Part shown: one piece after another, positions 6,279 to 6,375 of the stretch
Position numbering within the stretch: the first letter of the stretch is position 1
Layout: each line of letters begins with the position of its first letter
Assembly (NCBI GenBank): GCA_021772555.1
Contig: JAJFLT010000385.1
Coordinates: forward strand, 1 to 6,375
Length of the DNA: 6,375 nt
DNA from: Opitutales bacterium
GTDB lineage: Bacteria; Verrucomicrobiota; Verrucomicrobiia; Opitutales; UBA2987
Direction: 5' to 3'
The notes under the pieces: model-generated
Database searches by the model: none
Seen by the model: the letters and a program-made list of their open reading frames with translations, nothing else
Told to the model about the DNA's origin: nothing
Position numbers and translations under genes: made by a program

Positions 6279-6375
6279 ATGAAGCGATTGAATATTACTG
6301 AATCCAGTCACAGCAATTGCTTCTGTTTCAAAATGTATTTTAAATTTAGAGCTATTTTATCAACCTTATTCCCAT
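6279..6375 (+). CDS. Possible divergent gene, N-terminal 32 codons only, function unknown
   Basis: An ATG at 6279 is preceded by GGAGA at 6266-6270 with an eight-base gap, the best Shine-Dalgarno match in the window. The frame stays open to the right edge. The 32 visible residues begin MKRLNITESS and continue with a basic stretch followed by a more hydrophobic one (FKFRAILSTLFP), which could be the beginning of a signal peptide or membrane segment. An in-frame ATG at 6333 would start directly at that part. I do not recognise a family. The region is AT-rich, so a short open frame is weak evidence; the ribosome-binding site and the divergent position relative to a regulator are the main support. 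Confidence 0.4.
   Translation, partial: MKRLNITESSHSNCFCFKMYFKFRAILSTLFP

Noticed and set aside
1..6375. CRISPR array, tRNA or rRNA gene, insertion sequence or phage/defence module
   Set aside because: No spaced direct repeats, RNA-gene signatures, transposase or integrase motifs, or terminal inverted repeats were seen on either strand; the window is a metabolic operon.

Overview
The window is one co-oriented cluster of six minus-strand genes, probably a carbohydrate-use operon. It reads from right to left. A GntR-type regulator with a sugar-binding-protein-like domain (6193 to 5138) comes first. It is followed by the two halves of a split transketolase (5047 to 4139 and 4142 to 3198), a uroporphyrinogen-decarboxylase-superfamily protein (3116 to 1986), an L-fucose/L-arabinose-isomerase-family protein (1880 to 444), and the N-terminus of a GH106-like glycoside hydrolase that runs off the left edge (377 to 1). 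A possible divergent gene of unknown function starts at 6279 on the plus strand and leaves the right edge. No stretch over 300 bases lacks a gene; the spacers are 66, 105, 81, 90 and 85 bases and are more AT-rich than the genes.

The organism cannot be fixed from the sequence. Several features together are what I associate with the PVC group (Verrucomicrobiota, Kiritimatiellota, Lentisphaerota, Planctomycetota): this isomerase subtype, the rhamnosidase-like hydrolase with a YDEDRWPSG motif, a UroD paralogue in a sugar locus, mostly weak Shine-Dalgarno sequences, and an intergenic CACGGATTACACGGAT-type element. These bacteria carry many glycan-degradation loci. This placement is an inference of moderate confidence.

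A working model, which is inference: the hydrolase, which has no visible signal peptide, releases an unusual sugar in the cytosol. The isomerase turns the aldose into a ketose, and the split transketolase moves a two-carbon ketol unit from that ketose or a derivative. The regulator senses the sugar or an intermediate. A perfect 13-base palindrome overlaps a consensus -10 box just upstream of the regulator start and is the obvious candidate operator. The UroD-like protein lacks the N-terminal heme-pathway signature but carries a His-Ser-Cys motif like that of zinc-dependent methyltransferases of the superfamily, so its role is the main puzzle. No sugar kinase or aldolase is visible, but the operon continues beyond the left edge.

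The most interesting point is an isomerase, split transketolase and UroD-like combination whose substrate is unknown. The transketolase has a tyrosine where a phosphate-binding histidine is usual.
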